5,961 nucleotides of DNA from Rhodospirillaceae bacterium (GTDB taxonomy: Bacteria > Pseudomonadota > Alphaproteobacteria > Rhodospirillales > 2-02-FULL-58-16), in NCBI GenBank assembly GCA_013349695.1, contig DUZD01000125.1, forward strand, positions 1-5,961, given 5' to 3'. The notes below the pieces were generated by a model. It saw only the letters and a list, made by a program, of their open reading frames with translations. It searched no databases and had not been told where the DNA came from. The position numbers and the translations under genes were made by a program. Shown piece by piece: positions 1 to 5,754 of the stretch (positions are counted from its first letter, which is position 1; every line of letters begins with the position of its first letter).

Positions 1-1
1 G

Positions 2-151
2 CGTTGGCCGATTACCAAAATCATGTCATCGGATGGCTGCAAAGGGGATACAGTTCCCTTGGAGATGGGGCCGTGGTACGATTTCCACGAAGTTGGATGT
101 CATCTGGGAAATGTCGGTTTGATCGACGCCGGGGCGGCATCCGGCAAGTAA
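2..151 (+). CDS. Possible 3' end of an unrecognised gene
   Basis: The reading frame is open from the window edge to a TAA at 149-151 and gives 49 residues, ending in PWYDFHEVGCHLGNVGLIDA plus a short tail. I prefer this frame to the other open one here (to 222), because its residue make-up is balanced and about 60% of its third codon positions are G or C. The other frame becomes an Arg/Pro-rich string typical of a shadow. I do not recognise the family. The true start lies outside the window. It could also be non-coding. Confidence 0.35.
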   Translation, partial: RWPITKIMSSDGCKGDTVPLEMGPWYDFHEVGCHLGNVGLIDAGAASGK

Positions 152-157
152 GCTTGT

Positions 158-213
158 CGCCGCCGCCGCCGTCATCTAAAGTCCGCCGAGATTGGCGGCG
201 AACCGGCGGCGGC
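158..213 (+). other. GC-triplet hairpin region between genes
   Basis: A run of GCC triplets at 158-171 is complementary to the CGGCGGCGGC at 204-213. Between them sits a small hairpin, CCGCC (183-187) and GGCGG (194-198) with a six-base loop. No T-tract follows, so it is not a classic intrinsic terminator. It may end the upstream transcript or structure the leader of the CDGSH gene. GC-triplet runs pair easily by chance. Confidence 0.3.
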
Positions 214-230
214 AAAGCGTGAGAAGAAAC

Positions 231-470
231 ATGAACAAACCTGTCATGGCGCAAAAAGGTCCTTACGCCGTCGAGGTCGAGGCCGGCGAGGAATATTATT
301 GGTGTTCTTGCGGACGCAGCAAAAAACAGCCTTTCTGCGACGGCGCCCACAAGAAAGTCGGGATGAAGCCCGTGGTCTACACGGCCAAGGAATCGACGAC
401 CCTGTACTTTTGCGGCTGCAAGGCGACCAAGACTCCTCCTATCTGCGACGACACCCATTTGTCGTTGTGA
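231..470 (+). CDS. Dual CDGSH-type iron-sulfur protein
   Basis: This 79-residue cytosolic protein has two CDGSH iron-sulfur motifs. The first has ligands C25, C27, C36 and H40 (YWCSCGRSKKQPFCDGAH). The second has C61, C63, C72 and H76 (FCGCKATKTPPICDDTH). Each motif is expected to bind a redox-active [2Fe-2S] cluster with three-Cys one-His ligation, as in the mitoNEET/Miner2 family. Bacterial members are small, and their partners are mostly unknown. The second motif has Asp where CDGSH proteins usually have Gly (CDDTH), but all four ligands are kept. I chose the ATG at 231 because it gives the usual compact length. The purine-rich GAGAAGAA just upstream is at best a weak ribosome site. The stop overlaps the start of the next gene by four bases (GTGA), so the two are probably translated together. 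Family assignment is firm; physiological role is not. Confidence 0.88.
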   Translation: MNKPVMAQKGPYAVEVEAGEEYYWCSCGRSKKQPFCDGAHKKVGMKPVVYTAKESTTLYFCGCKATKTPPICDDTHLSL

Positions 471-1069
471 CTTGCTCCGCGACCACCGCCGAAACCGCGG
501 CTTCCTCCGGCCCGTCGCCGCCCAGGTTTTGGATCCTGGCGGTGGCGGCGTTGGTGGCCGGTTGCCCGGTCCTGGAGTTGGATAAACCGCCTTTTTACTG
601 TCCGACCATCAATATCCTTGCCGATGCCGCTTCGGTTACCCGTTTCCGGGACGGCCCTGGCCGGGATATCATCGATGTCGCCCATGAGGGAGAGATCAGG
701 GATATCCTCGCCGCCAAGTGTGAACACGACATCGACAAGGATTCCGGCGAAGGTTTGCTGACAGTCAAATTCAGCTTGGTGATCGAAGCCGATCTTGGTC
801 CCGCCGCCGATGACCGTAAACCGACGTTCGGCTATTTCGTCAGCATCACCGACGGGTCGTTCAACATCCTGCAAAAGGAACTTTTCCGCTTTCCCGTCGA
901 GTTTTCCGGAAACCGGACCCGCGTCACCGCCGAAGACGAAAAGGTAACTCTCGACATTCCCCTCAAAGCCGGACAGGACGGAAGGGATTTCGAGATTTTC
1001 ATCGGTTTCCAGCTTTCCCAAGAGCAAGTCGAATACAATCGGCGGCGGCGCGCCGTCAAGGCGCGATAA
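467..1069 (+). CDS. Putative lipoprotein of unknown function
   Basis: The 200-residue product begins at GTG 467, inside the stop of the CDGSH gene (GTGA overlap). I choose this start because no later one leaves a proper signal sequence, and the overlap suggests coupled translation. No clear ribosome site is visible. Residues 20-33 (RFWILAVAALVAGC) look like a signal peptide ending in the lipobox LVAGC, so C33 would be lipidated and the protein membrane-anchored facing the periplasm. The n-region is unusually long, with only one Arg before the hydrophobic stretch. The mature part keeps two further cysteines (C45, C85) that could form a disulfide. It contains patches such as NILADAASVTRF and GYFVSITDG and ends in a basic NRRRRAVKAR tail. 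It resembles small hypothetical lipoproteins I recall from Rhodospirillales, but I cannot name a domain or function. The link to the CDGSH protein is positional only. Confidence 0.72.
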   Translation: MTCSATTAETAASSGPSPPRFWILAVAALVAGCPVLELDKPPFYCPTINILADAASVTRFRDGPGRDIIDVAHEGEIRDILAAKCEHDIDKDSGEGLLTVKFSLVIEADLGPAADDRKPTFGYFVSITDGSFNILQKELFRFPVEFSGNRTRVTAEDEKVTLDIPLKAGQDGRDFEIFIGFQLSQEQVEYNRRRRAVKAR

Positions 1070-1088
1070 ACCGGTCTCCCCGTAGTTA

Positions 1089-1116
1089 TTGACCTTCTTT
1101 TGGGAGGCATTAAACT
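1089..1116 (+). promoter_or_regulatory. Candidate sigma-70-type promoter of gcv operon
   Basis: TTGACC (1089-1094) matches the -35 consensus at five of six bases. Sixteen bases further, TAAACT (1111-1116) matches the -10 consensus at four of six. Transcription would start near 1123, at the base of the stem-loop at 1121-1156. It lies about 150 bases upstream of gcvH and is the best promoter-like pair in the gap after the lipoprotein gene. This is a by-eye match only. If gcvT was deleted, it may be the original operon promoter or one created at the junction. Confidence 0.35.
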
Positions 1117-1120
1117 GCCC

Positions 1121-1156
1121 CCGTTCAGGGAACGCCAGAAATGGTTTCCCGAACGG
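1121..1156 (+). repeat. Strong inverted repeat / stem-loop
   Basis: The left arm is CCGTTC (1121-1126), bulged A1127 and GGGAA (1128-1132), then CCA (1135-1137). These pair with TGG (1142-1144), TTCCC (1146-1150) and GAACGG (1151-1156). The loop is GAAA. That makes 14 base pairs interrupted by one bulge and a small 2x1 internal loop. It sits between the candidate promoter and the gcvT-like fragment and has no T-tract. It does not show the conserved cores of a glycine riboswitch. It could be a leader hairpin, an operator, or the end or scar of a mobile sequence at the gcvT break. Confidence 0.6.
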
Positions 1157-1164
1157 CGACTGAT

Positions 1165-1254
1165 ACTTTCACCTCGGTTGACCTCCGCGGCAAAGCCCTT
1201 CCGGCCATGGTGGCGCGGTTGGCGTTCGTCGAACACCGCTATTTCAAAGGTTGA
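1165..1254 (+). pseudogene. gcvT: Remnant of gcvT 3' end (aminomethyltransferase)
   Basis: In the frame ending with TGA at 1252-1254, the stretch reads FTSVDLRGKALPAMVARL followed by AFVEHRYFKG. From memory this resembles the extreme C-terminus of alphaproteobacterial GcvT, where a final strand with 'RGK-LPA-V' leads into 'PFVPHRY'. Only about 28-30 codons are left of a protein normally near 370 residues. An in-frame stop at 1111-1113 and the stem-loop at 1121-1156 lie where the body of the gene should be. The stop is 15 bases before gcvH, as expected for a gcvT-gcvH operon. GcvT carries out the tetrahydrofolate-dependent step of glycine cleavage, and this fragment cannot do so. An in-frame ATG at 1141 would give a 37-residue peptide, which I do not think is functional. 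The left border is approximate. The call rests on recalled family similarity. Confidence 0.58.
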
Positions 1255-1269
1255 AGAGAAGGGGGGACC

Positions 1270-1644
1270 ATGCCGAAGGTGAAATACAGCCAAAAACATG
1301 AGTGGATCAGCGTCGAGGACGGCGTCGGCACCATCGGTATTACCGATTATGCCCAGGGCCAGTTGGGTGACGTGGTTTTCGTCGAACTGCCGGAAGTGGG
1401 CCAACGGTTGGACAAAGGCGCGGAAGCGGCGGTGATCGAATCGGTCAAGGCGGCGAGCGAGGTTTACGCCCCGGCCTCCGGCCAGGTCACGGAGGTCAAC
1501 GAAAGCCTTGCCGACGACCCAGCTCAGGTCAACGCCGACGCCCTGGGCGAGGGCTGGTTTTTCAAGATAGCCCTCGCCGATCCGGCCGATCTTGACGATC
1601 TCATGGACGCGCACGCCTATGCCGAGTACGTCAAAGGGCTTTGA
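1270..1644 (+). CDS. gcvH: Glycine cleavage system H protein
   Basis: This 124-residue protein is the lipoyl-bearing shuttle of the glycine cleavage system. It receives the aminomethyl group from the P-protein (GcvPA/GcvPB), hands it to the T-protein, and is reoxidised by dihydrolipoamide dehydrogenase in the cytoplasm. The length is typical of the family. It opens with the usual KYSQKHEWI, then GITDYAQGQLGDVVFVELP. The lipoylation site is K60 within VIESVKAASEVYAP. The C-terminal GEGWFFKI and the AYAEYVKGL ending are also family hallmarks. The ATG at 1270 follows a strong purine-rich ribosome site (AAGGGGGG, about 1258-1266). Its stop TGA overlaps the ATG of gcvPA by one base (TGATG). The gene is intact, although the gene before it appears to be only a gcvT fragment. 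Confidence 0.97.
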   Translation: MPKVKYSQKHEWISVEDGVGTIGITDYAQGQLGDVVFVELPEVGQRLDKGAEAAVIESVKAASEVYAPASGQVTEVNESLADDPAQVNADALGEGWFFKIALADPADLDDLMDAHAYAEYVKGL

Positions 1645-2987
1645 TGCGCTATTTACCGCTCACCGATGACGACCGCCGCCGGATGCTGGCCGCCATTGGT
1701 GTCGAATCGGTAGACGATTTTTTCCGCGACGTTCCCGAAAGCGCCCGCCTGAAGGAGCCCGTCGATCTGCCCCGGCACTCGAGCGAAATGGAGGTGGAAC
1801 GGGTCTTCACGCGGATGGCGGCAAAGAACCTGAGCCCGGATACCGTTCCCTCGTTTCTCGGCGCCGGCGCCTACCGCCATCATGTCCCCGCCGCCGTCGA
1901 CCACCTGATCCAGCGCGGCGAGTTCCTTACCGCCTATACCCCCTATCAGCCGGAAATCTCGCAAGGAACGCTCCAGTGTATGTTCGAATTCCAGACCCAG
2001 GTCGCCCTGATCACCGGCATGGATGTCGCTAACGCCTCCATGTACGACGGCGCCACGGCCTGCTCGGAAGCGGTGATGATGGCGACGCGCATCAACAATC
2101 GCGCCAAGGTGGTGTTGTCTGGCGGACTGCACCCCCATTACCGCGACGTTACCGCCACCATGGGACGCTTCCTGGGCCTCGACATCGTCGCCGCCGCGCC
2201 GGATTGGCAAGGAAAAGAAAACCCGGCCCGCCTCGTTGACGGCGAGACGGCCTGCCTGGTCGTCCAGAATCCGGGTTTTTTCGGCCATCTTCGCGACCTC
2301 CGCCCGCTCGCCGATGCCTGTCACGGAAAGGGCGCGCTTCTCGTCGCCGTGGTCACCGAGCCCTTGTCCCTGGGCATCGTCGAATCCCCCGGCGCCATGG
2401 GCGCCGACATCGTCGCCGGCGAGGGACAATCGCTTGGCAACGCGCTCAACTTCGGCGGCCCGACGGTCGGCTTGTTGGCGGTGCGCCAGAAATACCTGCG
2501 CCAGATACCGGGCCGGCTGGTCGGTCAAACCGTCGACACCGACGGCAGGCGGGGTTACGTGCTGACGCTTTCGACCCGCGAGCAGCACATCCGCCGGGAA
2601 AAAGCGACCAGCAATATCTGCACCAATTCGGGCCTCTGCGCGCTTGCCTTTTCCATTCATCTGACTTTGCTGGGAGAACAGGGATTCGTCTCTCTCGCCC
2701 GCCTCAACCATGCCCGCGCCGTGACCCTGGCCGACAAACTGGCGGCGCTCAAAGGCGTTGAGGTGATCAACGAAACCTTTTTCAACGAGTTCACGCTCAG
2801 CCTGCCCAAACCGGCGGCGGCGGTGGCCGAGGCCTTGGCCGGGATGGGCGTTTTCGGCGGCGTGCCGGCGTCGCGTCTCGACCCCGAACGGAGCGAACTC
2901 GAGCCGCTGCTTTTGGTGGCGGCGACGGAAACCGCTTCCCCGGCCGATATCGACGGCTACGTCGGCGCCCTGCGCCAAGTGCTGTGA
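1644..2987 (+). CDS. gcvPA: Glycine dehydrogenase (decarboxylating) subunit 1
   Basis: This 447-residue protein is the N-terminal half of the split P-protein. With GcvPB it forms the PLP enzyme that decarboxylates glycine and transfers the aminomethyl group to lipoyl-GcvH. Clear family stretches are SFLGAGAYRHHVP (residues 70-82), YTPYQPEISQGTLQ (98-111) and NASMYDGATA (130-139). The later part keeps NFGGPTVGLLAVRQKY, GRLVGQTVDTDGRRGYVLTL and TREQHIRREKATSNICTN. It has a fold type I aminotransferase-like shape. As usual for this subunit, it lacks the PLP-binding lysine, which resides in GcvPB. Full length matches the family. I chose the ATG at 1644, overlapping the gcvH stop by one base, with AAAGGG at 1633-1638 inside gcvH as ribosome site. 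A TTG at 1641 would add one residue. Confidence 0.97.
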   Translation: MRYLPLTDDDRRRMLAAIGVESVDDFFRDVPESARLKEPVDLPRHSSEMEVERVFTRMAAKNLSPDTVPSFLGAGAYRHHVPAAVDHLIQRGEFLTAYTPYQPEISQGTLQCMFEFQTQVALITGMDVANASMYDGATACSEAVMMATRINNRAKVVLSGGLHPHYRDVTATMGRFLGLDIVAAAPDWQGKENPARLVDGETACLVVQNPGFFGHLRDLRPLADACHGKGALLVAVVTEPLSLGIVESPGAMGADIVAGEGQSLGNALNFGGPTVGLLAVRQKYLRQIPGRLVGQTVDTDGRRGYVLTLSTREQHIRREKATSNICTNSGLCALAFSIHLTLLGEQGFVSLARLNHARAVTLADKLAALKGVEVINETFFNEFTLSLPKPAAAVAEALAGMGVFGGVPASRLDPERSELEPLLLVAATETASPADIDGYVGALRQVL

Positions 2988-4501
2988 TGGCGGCGCCGGA
3001 AACCACTTTCACCGGCAACCGCGGCCTGCAGTTGGAGGAGCCGCTGATCTTCGACCAAGGCCGGCCCGGACGCAGCGGCGTCGACCTGCCGGCGGCGGCG
3101 GCGGCGGCCGGCGACCGCCTGGGCGGGCTTGAACGCCAAGGCGCCATCGGCCTGCCGGGTCTGTCGGAACCGCAAACCGTCCGCCATTACCTTCGCCTCG
3201 GCCAAAAGAACTACGGCATCGATAGCGGCTTCTTTCCCTTGGGCTCGTGCACCATGAAGCACAACCCCAGGCAGGGCGAGAAACTGGCCAGGCTCTCCGG
3301 CTTGGCCTCGCTGCATCCCTTGCAACCGCAAAGCACGGTGCAAGGGGCGCTGGAACTGATCGACTCCTGCGCCCATTGGCTCAAGGTTCTCACCGGCATG
3401 CCGGCCATCGTCATGTCGCCGGCGGCCGGCGCGCAGGGCGAGCTGGTCGGCCTGATGGCGATCCGCTCGGCGCTCGAGGCCCGTGGCGACGCCCGCCGGC
3501 GGGTCCTGGTGCCGGAATCGGCGCATGGCACCAATCCGGCCAGCGCCCGCGCCTGCGGCTACGCGGTCGAATCCGTTGCCGCCAACGGCCGCGGCCGGAT
3601 CGACATGGACGTGCTCAAGGAAAAACTGGGCAGCGATGTCGCCGCCATCATGCTGACCAACCCCAACACTTGCGGCCTGTTCGAAACCGACATCATCGAC
3701 ATCGCCCAGGCCGTCCATGACGCCGGCGCCTTCTTCTATTGCGACGGCGCCAATTTCAACGCCATCGTCGGCCGCGTGCGGCCGGGGGATCTGGGCATCG
3801 ACTGCATGCATCTTAATCTGCACAAGACATTCTCGACCCCGCACGGCGGCGGCGGACCGGGAAGCGGCCCGGTGGCGCTGGCCGAATCGTTGGCCCCTTT
3901 CGCGCCGCTGCCTTACGTGGCGCACGGCGCCGACGGCTTCTTGCTGGTCGAACACGAAGGCCAAGGCGGCGGCAAGCCGTTGGGCCGCGTCAAGGGGTTC
4001 CACGGCCAGTTCGGAATGTTCGCGCGGGCGCTCGCCTATATGATGAGCATGGGCTCCGACGGGCTCCGCCAAGTCGCCGAGGACGCGGTTTTGAACGCCA
4101 ACTATCTGCTCGCCGGATTAAAGGACAGCTTGAGCCCGCCTTTCGAGGGGCCGTGCATGCACGAGGTGCTGTTCGACGACCGTTTCCTTGCCGGCACCGG
4201 CGTCACCACGCTTGACTTCGCCAAGGCGATGATCGACGAAGGCTTTCATCCGATGACCATCTACTTCCCCCTGGTCGTCCACGGGGCGATGCTGATGGAG
4301 CCGACGGAAACGGAAAGCAAGGAGACGCTCGATCAGTTCATCGACGCGCTCAAGGGCTTGGCCGAGCGCGCCAGGAAGGGCGACGTCGCCTATTTCCAAG
4401 GGGCGCCGCGCCTGACCCCGCGCCGCCGCCTCGACGAAACCCTGGCCGCCCGCCAGCCGGTGCTGCGCTGGCGGCCGGCCGGCGATAAGACGGTGGAGTG
4501 A
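2987..4501 (+). CDS. gcvPB: Glycine dehydrogenase (decarboxylating) subunit 2
   Basis: This 504-residue protein is the catalytic, PLP-binding half of the split P-protein and partners GcvPA. The PLP Schiff-base lysine is K280 in LNLHKTFSTPHGGGGPGSGP. Other family stretches are SGFFPLGSCTMKHNPR (with GSCTMKHNPR at 86-95), ESAHGTNPAS (177-186) and CDGANFNAI (from residue 252). The tail with RRRLDET and PVLRWRP is the usual alphaproteobacterial ending. I chose ATG 2987, overlapping the gcvPA stop by one base (TGATG) like the previous junction. GTG 2984 would add one residue. A six-alanine run coded by GC triplets (about 3090-3110) lies in the N-terminal arm, outside the catalytic core. The last coding bases (4417-4487) recur almost unchanged at 5415-5485, but this copy is intact. 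No T-tract terminator follows. Confidence 0.97.
   Translation: MAAPETTFTGNRGLQLEEPLIFDQGRPGRSGVDLPAAAAAAGDRLGGLERQGAIGLPGLSEPQTVRHYLRLGQKNYGIDSGFFPLGSCTMKHNPRQGEKLARLSGLASLHPLQPQSTVQGALELIDSCAHWLKVLTGMPAIVMSPAAGAQGELVGLMAIRSALEARGDARRRVLVPESAHGTNPASARACGYAVESVAANGRGRIDMDVLKEKLGSDVAAIMLTNPNTCGLFETDIIDIAQAVHDAGAFFYCDGANFNAIVGRVRPGDLGIDCMHLNLHKTFSTPHGGGGPGSGPVALAESLAPFAPLPYVAHGADGFLLVEHEGQGGGKPLGRVKGFHGQFGMFARALAYMMSMGSDGLRQVAEDAVLNANYLLAGLKDSLSPPFEGPCMHEVLFDDRFLAGTGVTTLDFAKAMIDEGFHPMTIYFPLVVHGAMLMEPTETESKETLDQFIDALKGLAERARKGDVAYFQGAPRLTPRRRLDETLAARQPVLRWRPAGDKTVE
4417..4487 (+). repeat. 71-bp direct repeat, copy 1 (gcvPB 3' end)
   Basis: This stretch lies within the gcvPB coding end. It matches 5415-5485 at 69 of 71 positions with no gaps (offset 998). 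The differences are G4456/A5454, silent in Gln, and T4464/C5462, which would turn Leu into Pro. It contains an inverted repeat, arms 4444-4457 and 4467-4480, pairing at 13 of 14 positions around a nine-base loop. The encoded tail looks conserved in GcvPB proteins, so this copy is the original. Confidence 0.9.
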
Positions 4502-4556
4502 AGGAAAGCCAGCGCCTGGATATCGAACAGGCGATCAGGGGCCGCGATTCGAGGGC

Positions 4557-4586
4557 TTGCCGAATTTCAAAATTTCCGCTTATACG
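4557..4586 (+). promoter_or_regulatory. Candidate promoter of the aspartic protease gene
   Basis: TTGCCG (4557-4562) and TATACG (4581-4586) are separated by 18 bases; reading the -10 as TTATAC shifts the spacing to 17. The stretch between is AT-rich (AATTTCAAAATTTCC) in otherwise GC-rich DNA. Transcription would start near 4593 and leave a leader of about 77 bases before the ATG at 4670. It suggests that the protease gene is not simply read through from gcvPB. By-eye match. Confidence 0.45.
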
Positions 4587-4669
4587 CTCAGTAACGGATG
4601 CCTGGAAATTATCGCCGTCATTCATTCAACGCGAAAATAGCCGAATGCGTTTGGCGAAGAGAAAACATC

Positions 4670-5404
4670 ATGAGCGAACCCGCTCCCGGCCCCTGGCGAA
4701 AACCGCCACGCAAGCCCCGTCCCGTCTGGATATGGTTCGTTGCCGCCACCGGAATCACCGCCGCGCTGGCGGCTTACCTTATGTCCCGCTATCCGGAAGC
4801 CCTTTACAGCGAGGGCGCCAAGATCGGCATCGTCCATCGACTGCTTTGGCTCGCCTTTCTGCTTGGCAGCCTAGTCCTGCTTTGGAGGCCCCGTCCCGGA
4901 GTGGCGCTAAAGCAAGCGGCGCTGTGGATGGCCATCGGGGCCTTCGTTTTCCTTGCCTACAGCTTCCGCTTCGAGGCCGTCGCGCTGAAGGACCGGATAA
5001 TGGCCGAATTGCTGCCGCATCAGGGAATGGTCGAGGACGGCGCCATCACTTTCAGCGTCCGAGTCGGCGGCCATTTCGTCGTCGAGGCCGACGTGGACGG
5101 GATCCTGGTGCGCTTCATGGTCGATACCGGCGCCAGCACCGTGGTCCTGACGCCGGCGGACGCCGAGCGGCTTGGCTTCGATCTTTCCGCCCTTTCCTTT
5201 GATCGCGTCTTTCAAACCGCCAACGGCACGGTCATGGGGGCACCGGTGCACCTCGGGCGCGTCGCCATCGGGCCTATCGCGCTGGAAAACGTCCGCGCCA
5301 CGGTCAACGGCGCGGCCATGGACCAATCCCTGCTCGGCATGAGTTTCCTGAGCCGGTTGTCCGGCTACGAGGTCTCGGGCGACCGTTTGACCCTCAGGCC
5401 CTGA
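4670..5404 (+). CDS. Membrane-anchored retropepsin-like aspartic protease
   Basis: The 244-residue protein has a Pro/Arg-rich start and three probable membrane helices (about residues 19-38, 58-72 and 84-98). A single retropepsin-like domain then fills residues 120-244. The catalytic motif is D152-T153-G154 in FMVDTGASTVVLTPADAERLG, followed by the flap-like region QTANGTVMGAPVHLG and the ending LLGMSFLSRLSGYEV. This matches the clan AA/TIGR02281-type family of proteobacterial proteins, which need a dimer to form an active site because each chain gives one Asp. Substrates are unknown to me. Placement of the domain relative to the membrane (probably periplasmic) is inferred. I chose ATG 4670, with AGAG (4658-4661) upstream, over an in-frame ATG at 4598, which would add 24 unpromising residues and sit almost at the predicted transcript start. 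It lies 168 bases after gcvPB. Confidence 0.88.
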   Translation: MSEPAPGPWRKPPRKPRPVWIWFVAATGITAALAAYLMSRYPEALYSEGAKIGIVHRLLWLAFLLGSLVLLWRPRPGVALKQAALWMAIGAFVFLAYSFRFEAVALKDRIMAELLPHQGMVEDGAITFSVRVGGHFVVEADVDGILVRFMVDTGASTVVLTPADAERLGFDLSALSFDRVFQTANGTVMGAPVHLGRVAIGPIALENVRATVNGAAMDQSLLGMSFLSRLSGYEVSGDRLTLRP

Positions 5405-5415
5405 GCAAGCCTTGC
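5405..5415 (+). other. Short palindrome at the repeat junction
   Basis: GCAAG-C-CTTGC begins directly after the protease stop codon and ends on the first base of the second gcvPB-tail copy. No T-run follows, so it is unlikely to be a terminator by itself. It may mark the recombination joint or be chance. Confidence 0.3.
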
Positions 5416-5485
5416 CCGCGCCGCCGCCTCGACGAAACCCTGGCCGCCCGCCAACCGGTGCCGCGCTGGCGGCCGGCCGGCGATA
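5415..5485 (+). pseudogene. gcvPB: 71-bp direct repeat, copy 2: orphan gcvPB tail
   Basis: This is a second, detached copy of the gcvPB 3' end (69/71 identical to 4417-4487). In the gcvPB frame it reads RRRLDETLAARQPVPRWRPA and then GDI, with a stop at 5488-5490 created by the new flanking sequence. It starts 11 bases after the protease stop codon and has no start codon or body of its own. The A at 5454 breaks one pair of the internal stem, and the Leu-to-Pro change affects a tail residue that looks conserved. This suggests the copy is free of coding constraint. It and copy 1 flank the protease gene as direct repeats. Confidence 0.85.
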
Positions 5486-5544
5486 TATAAGTCTTTCGTT
5501 TTGTAACTACTGAAAGAATTCAACATTCAAGACCCCATATTTTT

Positions 5545-5754
5545 GCCGACACCGGCAGCGGCGATCATTCGGTTTTCGCCAAGACCCTCCTAGACGTGCT
5601 ACGCGACAACGACGCCCTGATCGATGGGACGGATTTATTCGCCAAGGTTCGCCAGCAAGTACGGCTGAACGCCGAGCAAACCCCCCAGTATCAGAACATC
5701 CGCATGGCCGGACACGAAGTCGGCGGTGATTTCCTGTTCGTCCGCCGCCGGTAA
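5545..5754 (+). pseudogene. C-terminal remnant of a caspase-like (peptidase C14) gene
   Basis: The frame gives 69 residues up to TAA 5752-5754. It contains DHSVFAKTLLDVLRDND, FAKVRQQVRLNAEQTPQYQN and IRMAGHEVGGDFLFVRRR. From memory this matches the end of bacterial caspase-domain proteins, where 'HSVFAKALLDVL', 'QTPQYA-I' and 'AGHE-GDFLFV' are recurrent. The catalytic His and Cys lie further upstream in the family and are absent here. The frame is open back to 5491 but holds no ATG and no recognisable domain sequence before about 5545. It is therefore a decayed or truncated 3' end, joined within 60 bases to the orphan gcvPB tail. Expression as a protein is unlikely. Confidence 0.72.

Noticed and set aside
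21..458. 145-codon open frame on the - strand over the CDGSH gene
   Set aside because: It is the reverse shadow of a well-supported iron-sulfur protein gene, is Arg/Pro-rich, and resembles no family.
1089..1269. Glycine riboswitch in the gcv leader
   Set aside because: I could not find the paired aptamer cores expected of this riboswitch. The space is taken by one bulged hairpin and the gcvT-like coding end.
1100..1282. 60-codon + strand frame across the gcvT remnant
   Set aside because: It is in a different frame from the GcvT-like residues, runs into gcvH, and its Arg/Trp-rich composition looks non-coding.
1653..2978. Long - strand open frame (441 codons) opposite gcvPA
   Set aside because: High GC makes antisense frames stay open. 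The + strand frame is an unmistakable GcvPA, and the antisense product is Arg/Gly/His-rich without motifs.
3090..3110. GC-triplet run in gcvPB as a significant repeat
   Set aside because: It codes a short alanine run in a variable N-terminal arm and is common in high-GC genomes.
2957..4072. Long - strand open frame (371 codons) opposite gcvPB
   Set aside because: It is the antisense shadow of GcvPB, low in recognisable structure.
4498..5202. 234-codon + strand frame overlapping the protease gene
   Set aside because: It is Arg-rich, lacks motifs, and overlaps the protease frame with its clear DTGAS site.
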